A program made the position numbers and the translations under genes. Below the pieces are notes generated by a model. The model had not been told where the DNA came from and searched no databases. It saw only the letters and a program-made list of their open reading frames with translations. Below are positions 1-8,224 of a stretch of 64,000 nucleotides of DNA, piece by piece (the first letter of the stretch is position 1; the number at the start of each line of letters is the position of its first letter). Origin of the DNA: Hanstruepera ponticola (lineage in GTDB: Bacteria; Bacteroidota; Bacteroidia; Flavobacteriales; Flavobacteriaceae); contig NZ_JABANC010000001.1 in NCBI RefSeq assembly GCF_012931685.1, positions 1 through 64,000 of the forward strand, read 5' to 3'.

Positions 1-621
1 ACCTGCATTAACAATCACTAATCCTGATCCTTGTGTTAAGACATAAACTGTGTTGTATCCTGCTGGTACATTTGAGTTGCCATCTGGTGTCGCTGATAAC
101 GTAGCCATACCATTTACTAACTCTACTGAATCCATATCGGCTGTTAATGTACCTGCGTCTGCAAAACAATTATTAGTAATAGTAATTGTAAACATGGCAC
201 GATCACAGTTTCTACCTCTTCCTCTATCTCCAGCATGAATAGCTGTCATTACTTTGAACGTTCCAGTTCCTAAACTCCATGATGTGTCTCCATTTGGGAA
301 TGTATATTCTTCAGAGTTGTCAATAATTGCGATTCGTTCATTCGTTTCTAAATTTTCAGCAGAAATTCGAGCGCTTTCTGAATTACCTTGAACATCTAAT
401 TTCAAATAGAAGTTTGCAGGTAGTTCACTTAAATCGTACACGTTTCCATCTTCAATACTTATGGATTGAGAACCATTTGTGAATTGAACACTTTCAATTG
501 TTCCACAATCTCTATTTAACGAAGAAATAGATTGTTGCGCATGGAATTGAAATGAAAATAAAAATAGAAACAAAAGTAGCATGGTAGTTTTGGGGATCCG
601 AAAGGTAATGTTTTGTTTCAT
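1..621 (-). CDS. Secreted surface protein, N-terminal part (cut by left edge)
   Basis: The frame is open from an ATG at 619-621 to base 1 (207 codons), so the C-terminus lies outside the window. A signal peptide is visible (basic start, then a leucine/phenylalanine-rich core ending near FQFHAQ, about residue 35). The mature part is beta-rich and polar. Its last visible segment (ADAGTLTADMDSVELVNG, then PAGYNTVYVLTQGSG) is a repeat motif I know from large flavobacterial extracellular proteins, often T9SS substrates. The sorting domain would lie off-window, so T9SS export is inference. No enzyme signature is seen. A TATATTTGC promoter box lies 32-40 bases upstream. Confidence that it is real is high; its function is unknown. 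Confidence 0.85.
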   Translation of the reverse strand, partial: MKQNITFRIPKTTMLLLFLFLFSFQFHAQQSISSLNRDCGTIESVQFTNGSQSISIEDGNVYDLSELPANFYLKLDVQGNSESARISAENLETNERIAIIDNSEEYTFPNGDTSWSLGTGTFKVMTAIHAGDRGRGRNCDRAMFTITITNNCFADAGTLTADMDSVELVNGMATLSATPDGNSNVPAGYNTVYVLTQGSGLVIVNAG

Positions 622-652
622 CTTTTAAATATTTTTGTCTAATGTTTGTTAC

Positions 653-661
653 GCAAATATA
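653..661 (-). promoter_or_regulatory. Bacteroidota -7 promoter box for the left-edge secreted protein
   Basis: The minus strand reads TATATTTGC, a full match to the TANNTTTG(C) -7 consensus of Bacteroidota sigma-ABfr promoters. Transcription would begin near 648, giving a leader of about 27 bases before the ATG at 621. No clear -33 TTTG was found. Confidence 0.6.
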
Positions 662-795
662 GACAAAAATATATTATATGTCTAACTTTTTATATTTTTT
701 CTTGTACAAATAAAATAAAAAGATATGTACGTGTTTGATTTTCAACAACATATATAATTAAATAAAACTCAGATTATCAATTTATAGCTATCAGC

Positions 796-835
796 AAAAA
801 AAATTCCCTTCAGTGATAGGGATATGGAAGGGATT
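796..835 (-). terminator. Rho-independent terminator after the NUDIX gene
   Basis: Arms 802-811 and 827-835 pair (GAAGGG with CCCTTC at the core, one bulge). On the minus strand the stem is followed by eight T. It overlaps the last codon of the NUDIX gene and ends its transcript. Confidence 0.65.
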
Positions 836-1415
836 ATATCAAAGATTTGATATTGGCATAGCTGTTTTTAAGCGCTTTGTTAATTTCCGATTGATTCAAC
901 CAAGCTACTTCGGTAATACCTTCGTTTTCTTCAGGCTCTAATTTGCCAGTGTAAGTTGTAGTCATCTCAAACCAATGCGTAATCTTAATTTTATATTTTC
1001 CATTACGTTTGAAAATATGATAGGTAGTTTCTAATGGTTTTACAATTTTTAAATCACGTACTTTAGTTTCCTCTTCAACCTCCCGAATAGCAGTCTCCTC
1101 AATAGTTTCTTTACCATCAACTTTACCTTTAGGAAGATCCCATTTCCCATTTCGGAAAATAAAAAGTATTTCTTCTTTATTATTATAAACCTTACCTCCA
1201 CCTGCTACAACATTAGGAAGCTTTTTTAAAAATTTTTTAAGGAGTTTATCTTTGTCATCATGAATAAGTCTTACTTCTTTTATTGAAGAACGGTTTAACT
1301 CTTTGATAACTTTACTAATATTTACTGATTTTAGCAGATAGTTTTTAAAACCAGATTCTTTTTCAACTTCTGTCGTTAAGATAATAGGTTTATCATTAAC
1401 AAAAACTTTGTACAT
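834..1415 (-). CDS. NUDIX hydrolase with N-terminal extension
   Basis: Predicted pyrophosphohydrolase of nucleotide-type substrates; the exact substrate is unknown. The Nudix box is visible in the C-terminal half (GKVDGKE, seven residues, then REVEEETKV). It fits GX5EX7REUXEEXGU except that the late glycine is lysine; the catalytic REXXEE core is intact. About 75 residues precede the Nudix fold and look like the N-terminal region seen in many Bacteroidota homologues. I chose the start at 1415 (MYKVFVNDKPI...), giving 193 residues, because family members begin this way; an upstream in-frame ATG at 1454 would add 13 atypical residues. It is divergent from pyrE. Confidence 0.85.
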   Translation of the reverse strand: MYKVFVNDKPIILTTEVEKESGFKNYLLKSVNISKVIKELNRSSIKEVRLIHDDKDKLLKKFLKKLPNVVAGGGKVYNNKEEILFIFRNGKWDLPKGKVDGKETIEETAIREVEEETKVRDLKIVKPLETTYHIFKRNGKYKIKITHWFEMTTTYTGKLEPEENEGITEVAWLNQSEINKALKNSYANIKSLI

Positions 1416-1518
1416 ATGAACAATAGTTGTATTAGTGTCATGTAAAAATATCAAAATTTATATGATCACACTAGAATTAAAAAAATAATTTTAAAAACTT
1501 ACATTAACTAAAAAAGTG

Positions 1519-1527
1519 TAATTTTGC
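1519..1527 (+). promoter_or_regulatory. -7 promoter box of pyrE (leaderless start)
   Basis: TAATTTTGC matches TANNTTTGC exactly. The pyrE ATG at 1532 begins only five bases after the box G, so transcription should start at or next to the initiation codon. Confidence 0.65.
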
Positions 1528-1531
1528 GACT

Positions 1532-2176
1532 ATGATTTTCAATAAACATACCGCCAGAAAAACCGCAGAAGTTTTACTTCAAATTAATGCAATTAAACTT
1601 CAACCAAAAGATCCTTTTACATGGGCTTCAGGTTGGAAATCCCCTATATATTGTGATAATCGTATAGTATTATCTTACCCACATATACGTAATTACATAC
1701 GTGAAACTATGGCCAAACAAATTGAAAAACAATATGGACGACCAGATGTAATTGCAGGCGTTGCAACAGGTGCTATTGGTATAGGCATGTTGGTTGCTGA
1801 GTATTTAGGTTTACCCTTTATTTATGTTAGACCTGAAGCCAAAAGTCATGGTCGTAAAAACCAAATAGAAGGACATCTGGAAAGCGGTCAAAATGTAGTG
1901 GTTGTTGAAGATTTGATAAGTACCGGAAAAAGTAGTTTGAATGCCGTTAAGGCCATAAAAGCCAATAAAGGTGTCGTTAAAGGTATGGTTGCTATTTTTT
2001 CGTATGATTTTCAAGTTGCAAAGGATAACTTTGAAAAAGAAAATGTGCACCTTCTAACTTTGAGTGATTATGAATCACTTTTAGAGCAAGCACTTCATAC
2101 AAATTATATTTCCAGCAAAGAGCAAGACATTTTAACATCTTGGAACGCCAATCCTTCAGATTGGAATGCTAATTGA
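1532..2176 (+). CDS. pyrE: Orotate phosphoribosyltransferase
   Basis: Joins orotate and PRPP to form orotidine 5'-phosphate, the fifth step of de novo pyrimidine synthesis, in the cytosol. The 214 residues match the family length. The PRPP-binding loop VVVVEDLISTGKSS lies near residues 120-135, the RPEAKSHGRKNQIEG segment carries the catalytic loop lysines and arginine, and the N-terminal WASGWKSPIYCDNR motif is typical. The leaderless promoter box at 1519-1527 supports the start. A small SRPBCC gene follows after 28 bases on the same strand and may be co-transcribed. Confidence 0.97.
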   Translation: MIFNKHTARKTAEVLLQINAIKLQPKDPFTWASGWKSPIYCDNRIVLSYPHIRNYIRETMAKQIEKQYGRPDVIAGVATGAIGIGMLVAEYLGLPFIYVRPEAKSHGRKNQIEGHLESGQNVVVVEDLISTGKSSLNAVKAIKANKGVVKGMVAIFSYDFQVAKDNFEKENVHLLTLSDYESLLEQALHTNYISSKEQDILTSWNANPSDWNAN

Positions 2177-2204
2177 TATCTTCTTTACAGAAAAATAAAA
2201 AACC

Positions 2205-2600
2205 ATGAATTTAGAATCTCCAAAAACAATCGTAAATAAATCACCACAAGAGGTATTCAATTTTCTCTCCGATGTTAAAAACTTTGAAAAACTCATGCCT
2301 GAAAACATTAGTAAATTTGAAGTTTTAGATGAGGATAAATTTCTTTTTGCTTTGAAAGGTATGCCTGAAATTATCTTAAAGAAAAAAGAAGCTACATCTC
2401 CAAACAAAATTGTACTTGGAGCTGCAGGTGGAAAAATTGATTTTTCGTTAGTAGGTAACATTACTGAAATAGATTCAGATAAAAGTGAGGTTCAATTGGT
2501 ATTTAATGGTGATTTTAATCCCATGATGGCCATGATGATAAAGGGACCTATTACAAAATTTATTGAAACCCTTTCAACCAATATACCTAGCTCTATTTAA
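2205..2600 (+). CDS. SRPBCC-fold (START/PYR-like) protein
   Basis: A 131-residue protein with the helix-grip pattern: an N-terminal strand with the phrase SPQEVFNFLSDVKNFEKLMP, antiparallel strands, and a long amphipathic C-terminal helix (ITKFIETLSTNI). This is the SRPBCC / polyketide-cyclase-like superfamily, which binds hydrophobic ligands; the ligand is not predictable. It follows pyrE on the same strand, an arrangement I recall in Flavobacteriaceae. Its stop codon overlaps the stop of birA on the other strand (2597-2600). Confidence 0.85.
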   Translation: MNLESPKTIVNKSPQEVFNFLSDVKNFEKLMPENISKFEVLDEDKFLFALKGMPEIILKKKEATSPNKIVLGAAGGKIDFSLVGNITEIDSDKSEVQLVFNGDFNPMMAMMIKGPITKFIETLSTNIPSSI

Positions 2601-3328
2601 TAAAGGAGTGTAATTTCCTTTAGATTAAATTCTGCTAAAACATTATCTTCTAACAACAATTGCAGGCATCCTGAATCTGTCACCTGCTTAATGTAGCCTG
2701 AAAAGAGATTTCCTTCAGTATCACTAAAAGTTGAGGGTTTATCTTTTCTGAATAAATGAGACTCATATTCAGTTTTCAATTTATCGAAAGCTTTGGCTTT
2801 AAGAATTTTAAAATAATGCTTGATATTTGTAATAAGTCCAAATAGCACCTCATTGATATCATAATGCTGTCCACTTAACAACTTTAAAGATGATGCTCTG
2901 GGTAAATTATCAAATTGTGTTTGATTAACATTTAATCCAATTCCAATTATTGTGGCTCTTAATTGATCTTGTTTCACTACATTTTCGATAAGAACACCGC
3001 ACAACTTCTTATCTTCTGACAAAATGTCGTTCGGCCATTTTATACTTAATTTTGTAATTGAAAATTGCTGAAGAGTCTTAATTATGGCTAGAGAAACAAC
3101 CATACTGATATAAAAATGAGATTTTAATTCAAGAAAAGAAACATCTTTAAACATACTAACCATAAGGTTTTTACCTGATTCTGATTCCCAATTAGTCCCA
3201 ACTTGTCCCCTACCTTTTGTTTGATAATCACTCATTACAATGGTATAATCCTTCAACGGTTTTGTACTACTCAATTGCCGTAAATATGAATTGGTGGAAT
3301 CAATGGCATCAAGTTTGATTATATGCAT
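2597..3328 (-). CDS. birA: Biotin--[acetyl-CoA-carboxylase] ligase
   Basis: Attaches biotin via biotinyl-AMP to the carrier domain of acetyl-CoA carboxylase and other biotin enzymes. Visible motifs: the ATP/biotin loop GRGQVGTNWESE, KWPNDIL, and KLCGVLIEN, followed by GIGLNVNQ. At 243 residues it lacks the N-terminal winged-helix domain, so it is a class I ligase without the repressor function of E. coli BirA. It is divergent from rsfS and convergent with the SRPBCC gene. Confidence 0.95.
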   Translation of the reverse strand: MHIIKLDAIDSTNSYLRQLSSTKPLKDYTIVMSDYQTKGRGQVGTNWESESGKNLMVSMFKDVSFLELKSHFYISMVVSLAIIKTLQQFSITKLSIKWPNDILSEDKKLCGVLIENVVKQDQLRATIIGIGLNVNQTQFDNLPRASSLKLLSGQHYDINEVLFGLITNIKHYFKILKAKAFDKLKTEYESHLFRKDKPSTFSDTEGNLFSGYIKQVTDSGCLQLLLEDNVLAEFNLKEITLLY

Positions 3329-3396
3329 TCTGGTGGCGTAATTTTAAGAGGCTAAAATCTTATGATTTTTTTACACTATAAAGAACTAAAAAATAA

Positions 3397-3405
3397 TAAC
3401 TTTGC
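3397..3405 (+). promoter_or_regulatory. -7 promoter box of the rsfS-ftsH transcript
   Basis: TAACTTTGC fits TANNTTTGC. A start near 3410 gives a leader of about 14 bases before the rsfS ATG at 3424. It lies in the birA-rsfS divergent gap. Confidence 0.6.
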
Positions 3406-3423
3406 ACAAATTAAATCAAGTTA

Positions 3424-3795
3424 ATGGCGAAAAAACATTCTAATGCAGACCAATTAATAACTTCTATATTAGGCGGAATTGAAGATGTAAAAGGAAAGGA
3501 AATAAACATTCTAGATTTACGGGAAATTGAGAATACAGTTTGTGACTACTTCATTATTTGTGAAGGTACGTCCAACACCCAAGTAAATGCCATTGTTAAT
3601 TCCATACAAAAAAAAGTAAGCAAAGAGTTAAAGGATAAGCCTTGGCATATTGAAGGAGAAGATAATGCCGAATGGGTACTCATGGATTATGTCAACATTG
3701 TTGTTCACGTTTTTCAAAAACATATTCGTGAATACTACGACATTGAAAGCCTTTGGGGCGATGCCAAGACAACTGTAATTGAAACAAACTATTAA
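3424..3795 (+). CDS. rsfS: Ribosomal silencing factor RsfS
   Basis: Binds ribosomal protein uL14 and blocks subunit joining when nutrients are short (RsfS/Iojap/YbeB family). The 123 residues include the family core: ILDLREIENTVCDYFIICEGTSNTQVNAI in pieces, PWHIEGEDNAEWVLMDYVNIVVHVF, and the terminal YYDIESLWGDA. It precedes ftsH by 8 bases, the usual flavobacterial arrangement, so the two are probably co-transcribed from the box at 3397-3405. Confidence 0.95.
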   Translation: MAKKHSNADQLITSILGGIEDVKGKEINILDLREIENTVCDYFIICEGTSNTQVNAIVNSIQKKVSKELKDKPWHIEGEDNAEWVLMDYVNIVVHVFQKHIREYYDIESLWGDAKTTVIETNY

Positions 3796-3803
3796 AGAAA
3801 TTA

Positions 3804-5771
3804 ATGACAGATAATAAGAAATCAAATAATAAGAAACCTAAATTCAGTCCCTATTGGATTTATGCTGGAATCATAGCTATCTTTTTAGTTGTAAATATTC
3901 TAGGCGGTAGTAGCTTTAATGAAACCAATCCTACCACACCTTCTCAATTTATGAGTTATTTAAGAGATGGTGATATTGAGAAAGTTGAAATCGTAAATAG
4001 ACGCGAAGCTAAAGTTTACTTAACAAAGGAAGCTGAACAAAAGGATATACACAAAAAATCTAAACCAACTACATTTTTACCAACTGCAAGCCAATTACCA
4101 AATTACAAGTTTGAATTTGGTGATCTTCAGAATTTTGAAGATGATATGGCTCAAATAGTAAATTCGGAAAATTTAGATCCTAAACCTAAAATAGAATACA
4201 AAACAGAACAAAATCTTTGGGGTGACTTTTTAATTGGTTTGCTTCCATTTATTTTACTAATTGGTGTTTGGATTTTTATCATGAGACGCATGTCTGGTGG
4301 TGGTGGCGGTGGCGCTGGTGGACAGATTTTTAATATTGGAAAATCAAAAGCCAAACTATTTGATCAAAACACCGAAGTAAAAACCTCTTTCAAAGATGTT
4401 GCAGGTTTGGAAGGTGCAAAAGAAGAGGTTCAAGAAATTGTTGACTTTTTAAAGAATCCTGAAAAATACACCTCATTAGGAGGTAAGATACCAAAAGGAG
4501 CCCTACTAGTAGGCCCTCCAGGTACAGGTAAAACACTTTTAGCTAAAGCCGTTGCAGGTGAAGCTAAAGTACCTTTCTTTTCATTATCGGGTTCAGATTT
4601 TGTTGAAATGTTTGTTGGTGTTGGAGCGTCGCGAGTACGTGACTTATTTAAACAAGCTAAAGAAAAATCACCCGCTATTATATTTATTGACGAGATTGAT
4701 GCCATTGGCCGCGCCAGAGGAAAAAATGCTATGTCAGGTAGTAATGATGAACGTGAAAACACGCTCAATCAACTTCTAACTGAAATGGATGGTTTTGGAA
4801 CCAATACTAACGTCATTGTATTGGCTGCAACCAACCGAGCTGACATTCTAGATAAAGCCTTGATGCGTGCTGGTCGTTTTGACAGACAAATTTTTGTTGA
4901 CCTTCCAGATGTAAGAGAGCGTAAAGAAATTTTTGAAGTTCACCTAAGACCTCTTAAAAAATCTAAAAATTTAGATATTGATTTTCTATCTAAACAAACA
5001 CCTGGTTTTTCTGGTGCCGACATTGCAAATGTTTGTAACGAAGCTGCTTTGATTGCTGCTAGACAAGGCAAAAAGGAAGTTGATAAGCAAGATTTTTTAG
5101 ACGCTGTTGATAGAATTGTTGGTGGACTTGAAAAGAAGAATAAGATAATTACTCCAGACGAGAAAAAGGCTGTTGCTTATCATGAAGCTGGTCATGCAAC
5201 CGTTAGCTGGATGCTTGAGCACGCTGCACCACTTGTAAAAGTAACTATTGTACCAAGAGGAAGATCCCTTGGTGCTGCTTGGTACTTGCCAGAAGAGCGT
5301 CTTATTGTAAGACCAGAACAAATGCTTGATGAAATGTGTGCTGCTTTAGGTGGTCGTGCTGCTGAAAAAGTGATATTCAATAAAATTTCAACAGGAGCTT
5401 TAAGTGACTTGGAAAAAGTGACTAAACAAGCACGAGCTATGGTAACTATCTATGGGTTGAGTAATAAGGTTGGAAACCTTACCTATTATGATTCATCTGG
5501 TCAAAGTGAATATGGTTTTACAAAACCCTACAGCGAAAAAACAGCTGAACTCATTGACAAAGAAATTTCAGATATTATTGAAGAACAATATCAACGTGCT
5601 GTTAATCTGTTAGAAGCCAATAAAGATAAACTAACCCAGCTAGCAGAAGTACTGCTTGAAAAAGAAGTTATTTTTAAAGACAACCTTGAAAAAATATTCG
5701 GAGAGCGTCTATTTAAAACCAACGAGGTTATTGCAAAGCCAAACGATGTTGTAAAGGACGAAGAAGAATAA
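3804..5771 (+). CDS. ftsH: ATP-dependent zinc metalloprotease FtsH
   Basis: Membrane-anchored AAA+ protease that degrades misfolded membrane proteins and short-lived regulators. Order: N-terminal TM helix (residues ~16-36), periplasmic domain, second TM (~140-160) ending in a glycine-rich stretch, AAA domain with Walker A GPPGTGKT (~237-244), Walker [12 protein letters not shown] and second region of homology, then the M41 peptidase with HEAGH at ~460. 655 residues is normal. The last ~20 residues are acidic (DVVKDEEE). A hairpin terminator follows at 5798-5838. Confidence 0.97.
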   Translation: MTDNKKSNNKKPKFSPYWIYAGIIAIFLVVNILGGSSFNETNPTTPSQFMSYLRDGDIEKVEIVNRREAKVYLTKEAEQKDIHKKSKPTTFLPTASQLPNYKFEFGDLQNFEDDMAQIVNSENLDPKPKIEYKTEQNLWGDFLIGLLPFILLIGVWIFIMRRMSGGGGGGAGGQIFNIGKSKAKLFDQNTEVKTSFKDVAGLEGAKEEVQEIVDFLKNPEKYTSLGGKIPKGALLVGPPGTGKTLLAKAVAGEAKVPFFSLSGSDFVEMFVGVGASRVRDLFKQAKEKSPAIIFIDEIDAIGRARGKNAMSGSNDERENTLNQLLTEMDGFGTNTNVIVLAATNRADILDKALMRAGRFDRQIFVDLPDVRERKEIFEVHLRPLKKSKNLDIDFLSKQTPGFSGADIANVCNEAALIAARQGKKEVDKQDFLDAVDRIVGGLEKKNKIITPDEKKAVAYHEAGHATVSWMLEHAAPLVKVTIVPRGRSLGAAWYLPEERLIVRPEQMLDEMCAALGGRAAEKVIFNKISTGALSDLEKVTKQARAMVTIYGLSNKVGNLTYYDSSGQSEYGFTKPYSEKTAELIDKEISDIIEEQYQRAVNLLEANKDKLTQLAEVLLEKEVIFKDNLEKIFGERLFKTNEVIAKPNDVVKDEEE

Positions 5772-5797
5772 TATCTTTTTTTCTGTTAACATTAACT

Positions 5798-5838
5798 AAA
5801 AATCTTAAATTAACCCAATGGTTCGTTTAAGATTTTTT
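5798..5838 (+). terminator. Terminator after ftsH
   Basis: A 12-base perfect stem (5798-5809 with 5826-5837), with an inner AACC/GGTT pairing and a T-rich 3' side. It separates rsfS-ftsH from the downstream lipid genes. Confidence 0.6.
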
Positions 5839-5884
5839 ATATTTGAAAAACACCTAAATCACACAGATTAATAGCAATTAACAC

Positions 5885-6493
5885 ATGAGTCTGTTTAGAA
5901 AAATTTTTGGTTCCAAATCTGAAGGCAAAGAGGAAGAATTGAAATCAGAAGATAGAGGCAAATACATGCCAGAGGTAAAGCTACCAATAGACGAAAGGTT
6001 TACTATAAACTTTAAGGCTAATGGCGGTAAATTTCTCTATTGTGAAAATTTAAGCGAAATTTTTGAGAGTTTTGAAAACATACTAATTGAAAATGACTGG
6101 CAGGATAAAAATGGATTTATTTTAGATAAAAACCTTAAAGATCGTTTTAGTGATATTGATATGACTAAAACCCAATCAGTTTCTGATGCCATGTATTTTT
6201 TAACAACTTGTGAAAATCTTATTGCCGATGATGGATCACTGTTAATTTCGTCAAATCAAATTGCTGAAAAAAAGCTAAAGGAATTTCCAGATAATTTTAT
6301 TGTTTTTGCCACAACCAGTCAAATTACTGCCAATATTGGCGAAGGACTTCGTGGTATCAAATCAAAAAACAGAAAAAAAATACCTACAAATATTACCACT
6401 ATCAAACATTTTAAATCGGTAGAAGAAAAAGATTTTATGACCTATGGTAGTAGTTCCAAAAATTTATACTTGCTTCTATTAGAAGATTTATAA
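5885..6493 (+). CDS. LUD domain protein (LutC/YkgG-like)
   Basis: A 202-residue cytosolic protein with the LUD (lactate utilisation) fold: SDAMYFLTTCENLIADDGSLLISSNQ and FIVFATTSQITANIGEGL are the recognisable segments. In LutABC the family acts in lactate oxidation, but lone flavobacterial copies next to cdsA are common and their role is not known. No LutA/LutB-type iron-sulfur partner is nearby. One base separates its stop from the cdsA start, so translation is probably coupled to phospholipid genes. Confidence 0.85.
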   Translation: MSLFRKIFGSKSEGKEEELKSEDRGKYMPEVKLPIDERFTINFKANGGKFLYCENLSEIFESFENILIENDWQDKNGFILDKNLKDRFSDIDMTKTQSVSDAMYFLTTCENLIADDGSLLISSNQIAEKKLKEFPDNFIVFATTSQITANIGEGLRGIKSKNRKKIPTNITTIKHFKSVEEKDFMTYGSSSKNLYLLLLEDL

Positions 6494-6494
6494 A

Positions 6495-7304
6495 ATGAAA
6501 GAGATTTTAACACGCTCATTTACTGGTTTATTATACATTTCCCTGTTAATGGTTTCTTTGTTAAACCAACATGCATTAATCATATTATTCTATGTTTTTG
6601 GTTTAATATGTCTGGCAGAGTTTAAAAAACTTATTGGTTATAAATCTATAATTCCTTTTATAATATTTACAGTACTATATTTAGTGTTTGGTTATTGGCA
6701 GTTTTTCATGAACTCCAACAACGGCCTGGACGAAGCCACGCGTATCTTACAGGTTATCACCATTTTTGTGCAACTCTTTTTAATTAAAGACTTGTTTACT
6801 GAAAAAACTATACCCTTATTTATCTCAAAACGCTTTATTATAACTACCTTTTACTTATCCAGTAGTTTTGTGTTTTTAATACTGATAGCTAATCCCAAAC
6901 ACACCTTTGAACCATTGGTACTTCTTGGGTCCTTCATATTAGTTTGGACCAATGATACCTTTGCCTTTTTGGTTGGTAAAAACTTTGGGAAACAAAAACT
7001 ATTCTCCAAAATATCACCCAAAAAAACAGTTGAAGGATTTTTAGGCGGTTTATTTTTTGCTTGTGTAGCAAGCTATTTTATTGCTACCTTTACAAAAACT
7101 TTAAATTTTAATCACTGGCTTATTTTGGCTATTATCATCAGTGTTTTTGGTACGCTTGGAGATTTAATTGAATCCAAATTTAAACGCCAAGCAAATGTAA
7201 AAGATAGTGGCATTATCATGCCAGGTCATGGCGGATTACTTGACCGTTTAGACAGCATCATATTTGCCTCACCATTTATTTATTTGTTTCTACAAATTAT
7301 ATAG
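6495..7304 (+). CDS. cdsA: Phosphatidate cytidylyltransferase
   Basis: Makes CDP-diacylglycerol from phosphatidate and CTP in the inner membrane, the branch point to phosphatidylserine/ethanolamine. The 269 residues contain several TM helices. The C-terminal family signature is present: SPKKTVEGFLGG, GDLIESKFKR and PGHGGLLDRLDS. The next gene (psd) starts one base after its stop, so the two are co-translated and act in the same pathway. Confidence 0.95.
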   Translation: MKEILTRSFTGLLYISLLMVSLLNQHALIILFYVFGLICLAEFKKLIGYKSIIPFIIFTVLYLVFGYWQFFMNSNNGLDEATRILQVITIFVQLFLIKDLFTEKTIPLFISKRFIITTFYLSSSFVFLILIANPKHTFEPLVLLGSFILVWTNDTFAFLVGKNFGKQKLFSKISPKKTVEGFLGGLFFACVASYFIATFTKTLNFNHWLILAIIISVFGTLGDLIESKFKRQANVKDSGIIMPGHGGLLDRLDSIIFASPFIYLFLQII

Positions 7305-7305
7305 T

Positions 7306-7956
7306 ATGTTTCATAAAGAAGGTCATAAAATCATTTTAATCACACTCATTTTTGTAGTGGGCTTATTCTTGCTTACAGATAGTTTTAATCTGGCCTATTG
7401 GCTAAAAACACTTATAATGGTTACATTATTGGTGTTTTTAATATTGATATTACAATTTTTTAGAAACCCTAAACGATTTATTCATATCAATGACGACAAT
7501 GTCGTATCACCTGTTGACGGAAAAGTTGTTGTGATAGAAGAAGTTTTTGAAAAAGAATATTTTCAGGATAAATGTATTCAGGTTAGTGTCTTTATGTCAC
7601 CTATTAATGTGCATGTGACGCGTTATCCTGTGGGAGGAAAAGTGTTATACAGTAAATATCATCCTGGAAAATACTTAGTTGCTTGGCATCCTAAAGCCAG
7701 TGAAGAAAATGAACGCACAACTGTTGTCATAGAAAACCATAGTTTTGGCAAAATATTATACAGGCAAATTGCAGGTGCTTTGGCAAAACGGATAGTGAAC
7801 TATGCAAAAGAAGGCGAAAACATCATCCAAGGTGCGGATTCCGGTTTTATTAAATTTGGGTCAAGAGTAGATTTATTTTTACCTTTAGACTCCAAAATCA
7901 AAGTAACATTGAACGAAAAAGTTCGTGGTGGTGAAAGTATTATAGCAGAAAAATGA
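7306..7956 (+). CDS. psd: Phosphatidylserine decarboxylase (short, PSD-B-like type)
   Basis: Decarboxylates phosphatidylserine to phosphatidylethanolamine at the inner membrane. At 216 residues it is the short archaeal/Bacteroidota-type enzyme. Two N-terminal TM helices, VSPVDGKVV, the conserved MSPINVHVTRYPV segment, and the self-cleavage site FGS within GFIKFGSRVDLFLP are visible; the serine becomes the pyruvoyl cofactor. I start at 7306, just after the cdsA stop. A longer frame from 7264 would overlap cdsA and add an unlikely 14 residues. Its last four bases overlap the ACBP start. Confidence 0.93.
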   Translation: MFHKEGHKIILITLIFVVGLFLLTDSFNLAYWLKTLIMVTLLVFLILILQFFRNPKRFIHINDDNVVSPVDGKVVVIEEVFEKEYFQDKCIQVSVFMSPINVHVTRYPVGGKVLYSKYHPGKYLVAWHPKASEENERTTVVIENHSFGKILYRQIAGALAKRIVNYAKEGENIIQGADSGFIKFGSRVDLFLPLDSKIKVTLNEKVRGGESIIAEK

Positions 7957-8219
7957 CTTCCGAAGAATTAAATATTGCATTTAACGAAGCCGTTGAAAGA
8001 ATTAATGCGCATAAAGAGCCATTTCCTGCAGATTTTCTTTTGAGACTTTATGCTTATTACAAAAAAGCCACTAATAACTACGGAAGACCAAGTAGTAGAA
8101 AGCCAATAATAAATGCTTTCAAAACCAATGCACTGTTTCAGGTTCAAGACATCACTCAAGATGAAGCCAAACAAACTTACATTGATCTAGTTAATAATTA
8201 TTTTCTGTATAGAAAGTAA
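7953..8219 (+). CDS. Acyl-CoA-binding protein
   Basis: An 88-residue four-helix ACBP-family protein that would carry long-chain acyl-CoA esters. Visible family features are LLRLYAYYKKATNNYG, a basic stretch, and DEAKQTYIDLVNNY at the C-terminus. The ATG overlaps the psd stop (ATGA), so it belongs to the cdsA-psd transcript, in keeping with a role in lipid synthesis. It is convergent with pafA six bases later. Confidence 0.85.
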   Translation: MTSEELNIAFNEAVERINAHKEPFPADFLLRLYAYYKKATNNYGRPSSRKPIINAFKTNALFQVQDITQDEAKQTYIDLVNNYFLYRK

Positions 8220-8224
8220 TTTAC

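Noticed and set aside
50-238. Plus-strand frame at the left edge
   Set aside because: It lies antisense to the signal-peptide-bearing minus-strand frame that stays open from 621 to 1 and shows a known surface-protein motif.
4290-4325. Glycine-rich GGT repeat in ftsH
   Set aside because: A glycine-rich linker after the second TM helix is normal for bacterial FtsH.
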